From assembly GCA_018656855.1 (NCBI GenBank), contig JABHYP010000176.1, positions 1-5,882 of the forward strand: DNA of 5,882 nt. Direction: 5' to 3'. Shown here piece by piece: positions 5,122-5,882 of the stretch. The first letter of the stretch is position 1; the number at the start of each line of letters is the position of its first letter. A model generated the notes under the pieces. The model was not told where the DNA came from and searched no databases. It saw only the letters and a list, made by a program, of their open reading frames with translations. A program made the translations under genes and the position numbers. This stretch comes from Candidatus Latescibacterota bacterium. Its GTDB lineage: Bacteria > Latescibacterota > Latescibacteria > Latescibacterales > Latescibacteraceae.

Positions 5122-5882
5122 CGCTTATCTTCCTGCTGTTGACAAGGAGTTTCATTTCTCTGACGGTTTTTAGAGGTATTTTACTCGATTCCAGAATATT
5201 GGTGAAATTCCGCCTTCGTGTTGCCCCATGCCAGTCGGAACCGCCAGTTGCGATAAGACCATATTTTTCGGCAAGCTTCCTGTAGTAAAGCTGTTTTTCA
5301 GGATGATGCAGCGGATGGACAGCCTCGATACCCATCAGCCCGGATTCCACAAGGCCTGGAATAATATCGTCTCTCCGAATAGAAAGCGGATGGGCGAGTA
5401 CGGGGATGCCACCATTTTTTAAAATGAGTTCGATGGTTTCACGTGGTGTTATCCTGTATTTTGGGACAAATGCCGGACCGTTTGCACCTATGTAGCGTAT
5501 AAATGCTTCATTGTAATGCACTATCTGATTCTCCGAAAGAAGAGCTTCAGCAATGTGAGGGCGGCCGATCGGAGCTCCATGGGCAATATTTAAAACAATA
5601 TCGATTGTTATTTCAAGACCAAGGTAATTCAGGCACTCAACAATTTCTTCCGCCCTATCCCGCCGCTTCTCCTTGAAAAAAGAGATGCTTTTCACAAATT
5701 CAGGATCATCATAACGGATATAATATCCGAGAATATGAATATCATCATCCTGATCCATAGCTGACAGCTCTATTCCGGGAATAAGCTCAAGCGGCGTTCC
5801 GTGGGCAGCTTCAATTCCCCTGATAACACCACTCACTGTATCGTGATCGGTAATCGCGATAGCCGAATAACCGTTACGGGCA
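5093..5882 (-). CDS. PHP-domain metal-dependent phosphoesterase (YciV/RNase AM-like), N-terminus cut
   Basis: This belongs to the PHP family near E. coli YciV (RNase AM, also reported as a 3',5'-nucleotide bisphosphate phosphatase), a cytoplasmic trinuclear-metal hydrolase. About 262 residues are visible. The frame stays open to the window edge, so the GTG at 5834-5836 is an internal valine, not a start. Numbering from the first visible residue, the metal-site motifs are AITDHDT (9-15), GIEL (E38), IHILG (H49), GRPH (H109), VLAHP (H164) and GGSDWHG (D216, H218). The first motif (D-x-H-x-H) should lie in the roughly 20-25 missing N-terminal residues. It precedes uppS with a 29-bp overlap, so it is probably in the same transcript. 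A link to lipid synthesis is not implied, and the substrate (nucleotide, RNA end or other phosphoester) cannot be read from sequence. Confidence 0.92.
   Translation of the reverse strand, partial: ARNGYSAIAITDHDTVSGVIRGIEAAHGTPLELIPGIELSAMDQDDDIHILGYYIRYDDPEFVKSISFFKEKRRDRAEEIVECLNYLGLEITIDIVLNIAHGAPIGRPHIAEALLSENQIVHYNEAFIRYIGANGPAFVPKYRITPRETIELILKNGGIPVLAHPLSIRRDDIIPGLVESGLMGIEAVHPLHHPEKQLYYRKLAEKYGLIATGGSDWHGATRRRNFTNILESSKIPLKTVREMKLLVNSRKISGGKRFTSES
5129..5134 (-). promoter_or_regulatory. Ribosome binding site supporting the GTG start of uppS
   Basis: AGGAAG on the minus strand lies 7 nt before GTG (5119-5121), inside the last codons of the upstream PHP gene. The alternative ATG at 5080-5082 has no comparable site, so this sequence favours the overlapping start. 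Confidence 0.6.

Noticed and set aside
5834..5836. GTG as the start of the PHP gene
   Set aside because: The frame continues upstream to the window edge and encodes AITDHDT, a core PHP motif, so this GTG is an internal valine codon.
1..5882. CRISPR array, tRNA, rRNA, insertion sequence or a new defence-type system
   Set aside because: No regularly spaced repeats, RNA gene folds, transposase or unfamiliar gene cassette were seen. All six genes belong to well-known families.

Overview
The window holds six protein genes: two cut by the window edges and four complete. It looks like chromosomal housekeeping DNA from a Gram-negative bacterium of moderate GC content. The zinc protease gene encodes two PDZ domains, the RseP-type layout usual in bacteria with an outer membrane. 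The neighbouring sulfatase suggests a lineage rich in sulfatases, for example an FCB- or PVC-group or candidate-phylum bacterium, but the sequence does not fix the taxonomy.

Layout, left to right. Bases 1-464 (+) are the C-terminal end of a sulfatase. Bases 465-742 are a gene-free convergent spacer with a small inverted repeat and a G-rich motif that resembles dispersed intergenic repeats. Everything from 743 to the right edge is on the minus strand. Read in the direction of transcription, the order is a PHP-domain phosphoesterase (cut at its N-terminus by the right edge), uppS, cdsA, dxr, a 240-bp spacer, and rseP.

The first four genes of the minus-strand block are packed tightly: a 29-bp overlap (PHP/uppS), a 1-bp TAATG overlap (uppS/cdsA) and a 12-bp gap (cdsA/dxr). 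They are probably co-transcribed and translationally coupled. dxr feeds the MEP pathway that makes isopentenyl and dimethylallyl diphosphate. uppS builds undecaprenyl diphosphate, the lipid carrier for peptidoglycan and surface polysaccharide, from those units. cdsA makes CDP-diacylglycerol for phospholipids. rseP is an intramembrane protease often tied to envelope-stress signalling. The order uppS-cdsA-dxr-rseP is widely conserved, so the core is ordinary.

Less ordinary points are: a 240-bp AT-rich break before rseP carrying a good sigma70-like promoter candidate; two inverted copies of a short motif bracketing that break; a TTG start for dxr and a GTG start for uppS; and a two-residue change in a normally conserved Dxr motif (HPQS read here as HRSS). 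I found no new system, CRISPR array, tRNA, rRNA or recognisable insertion sequence.
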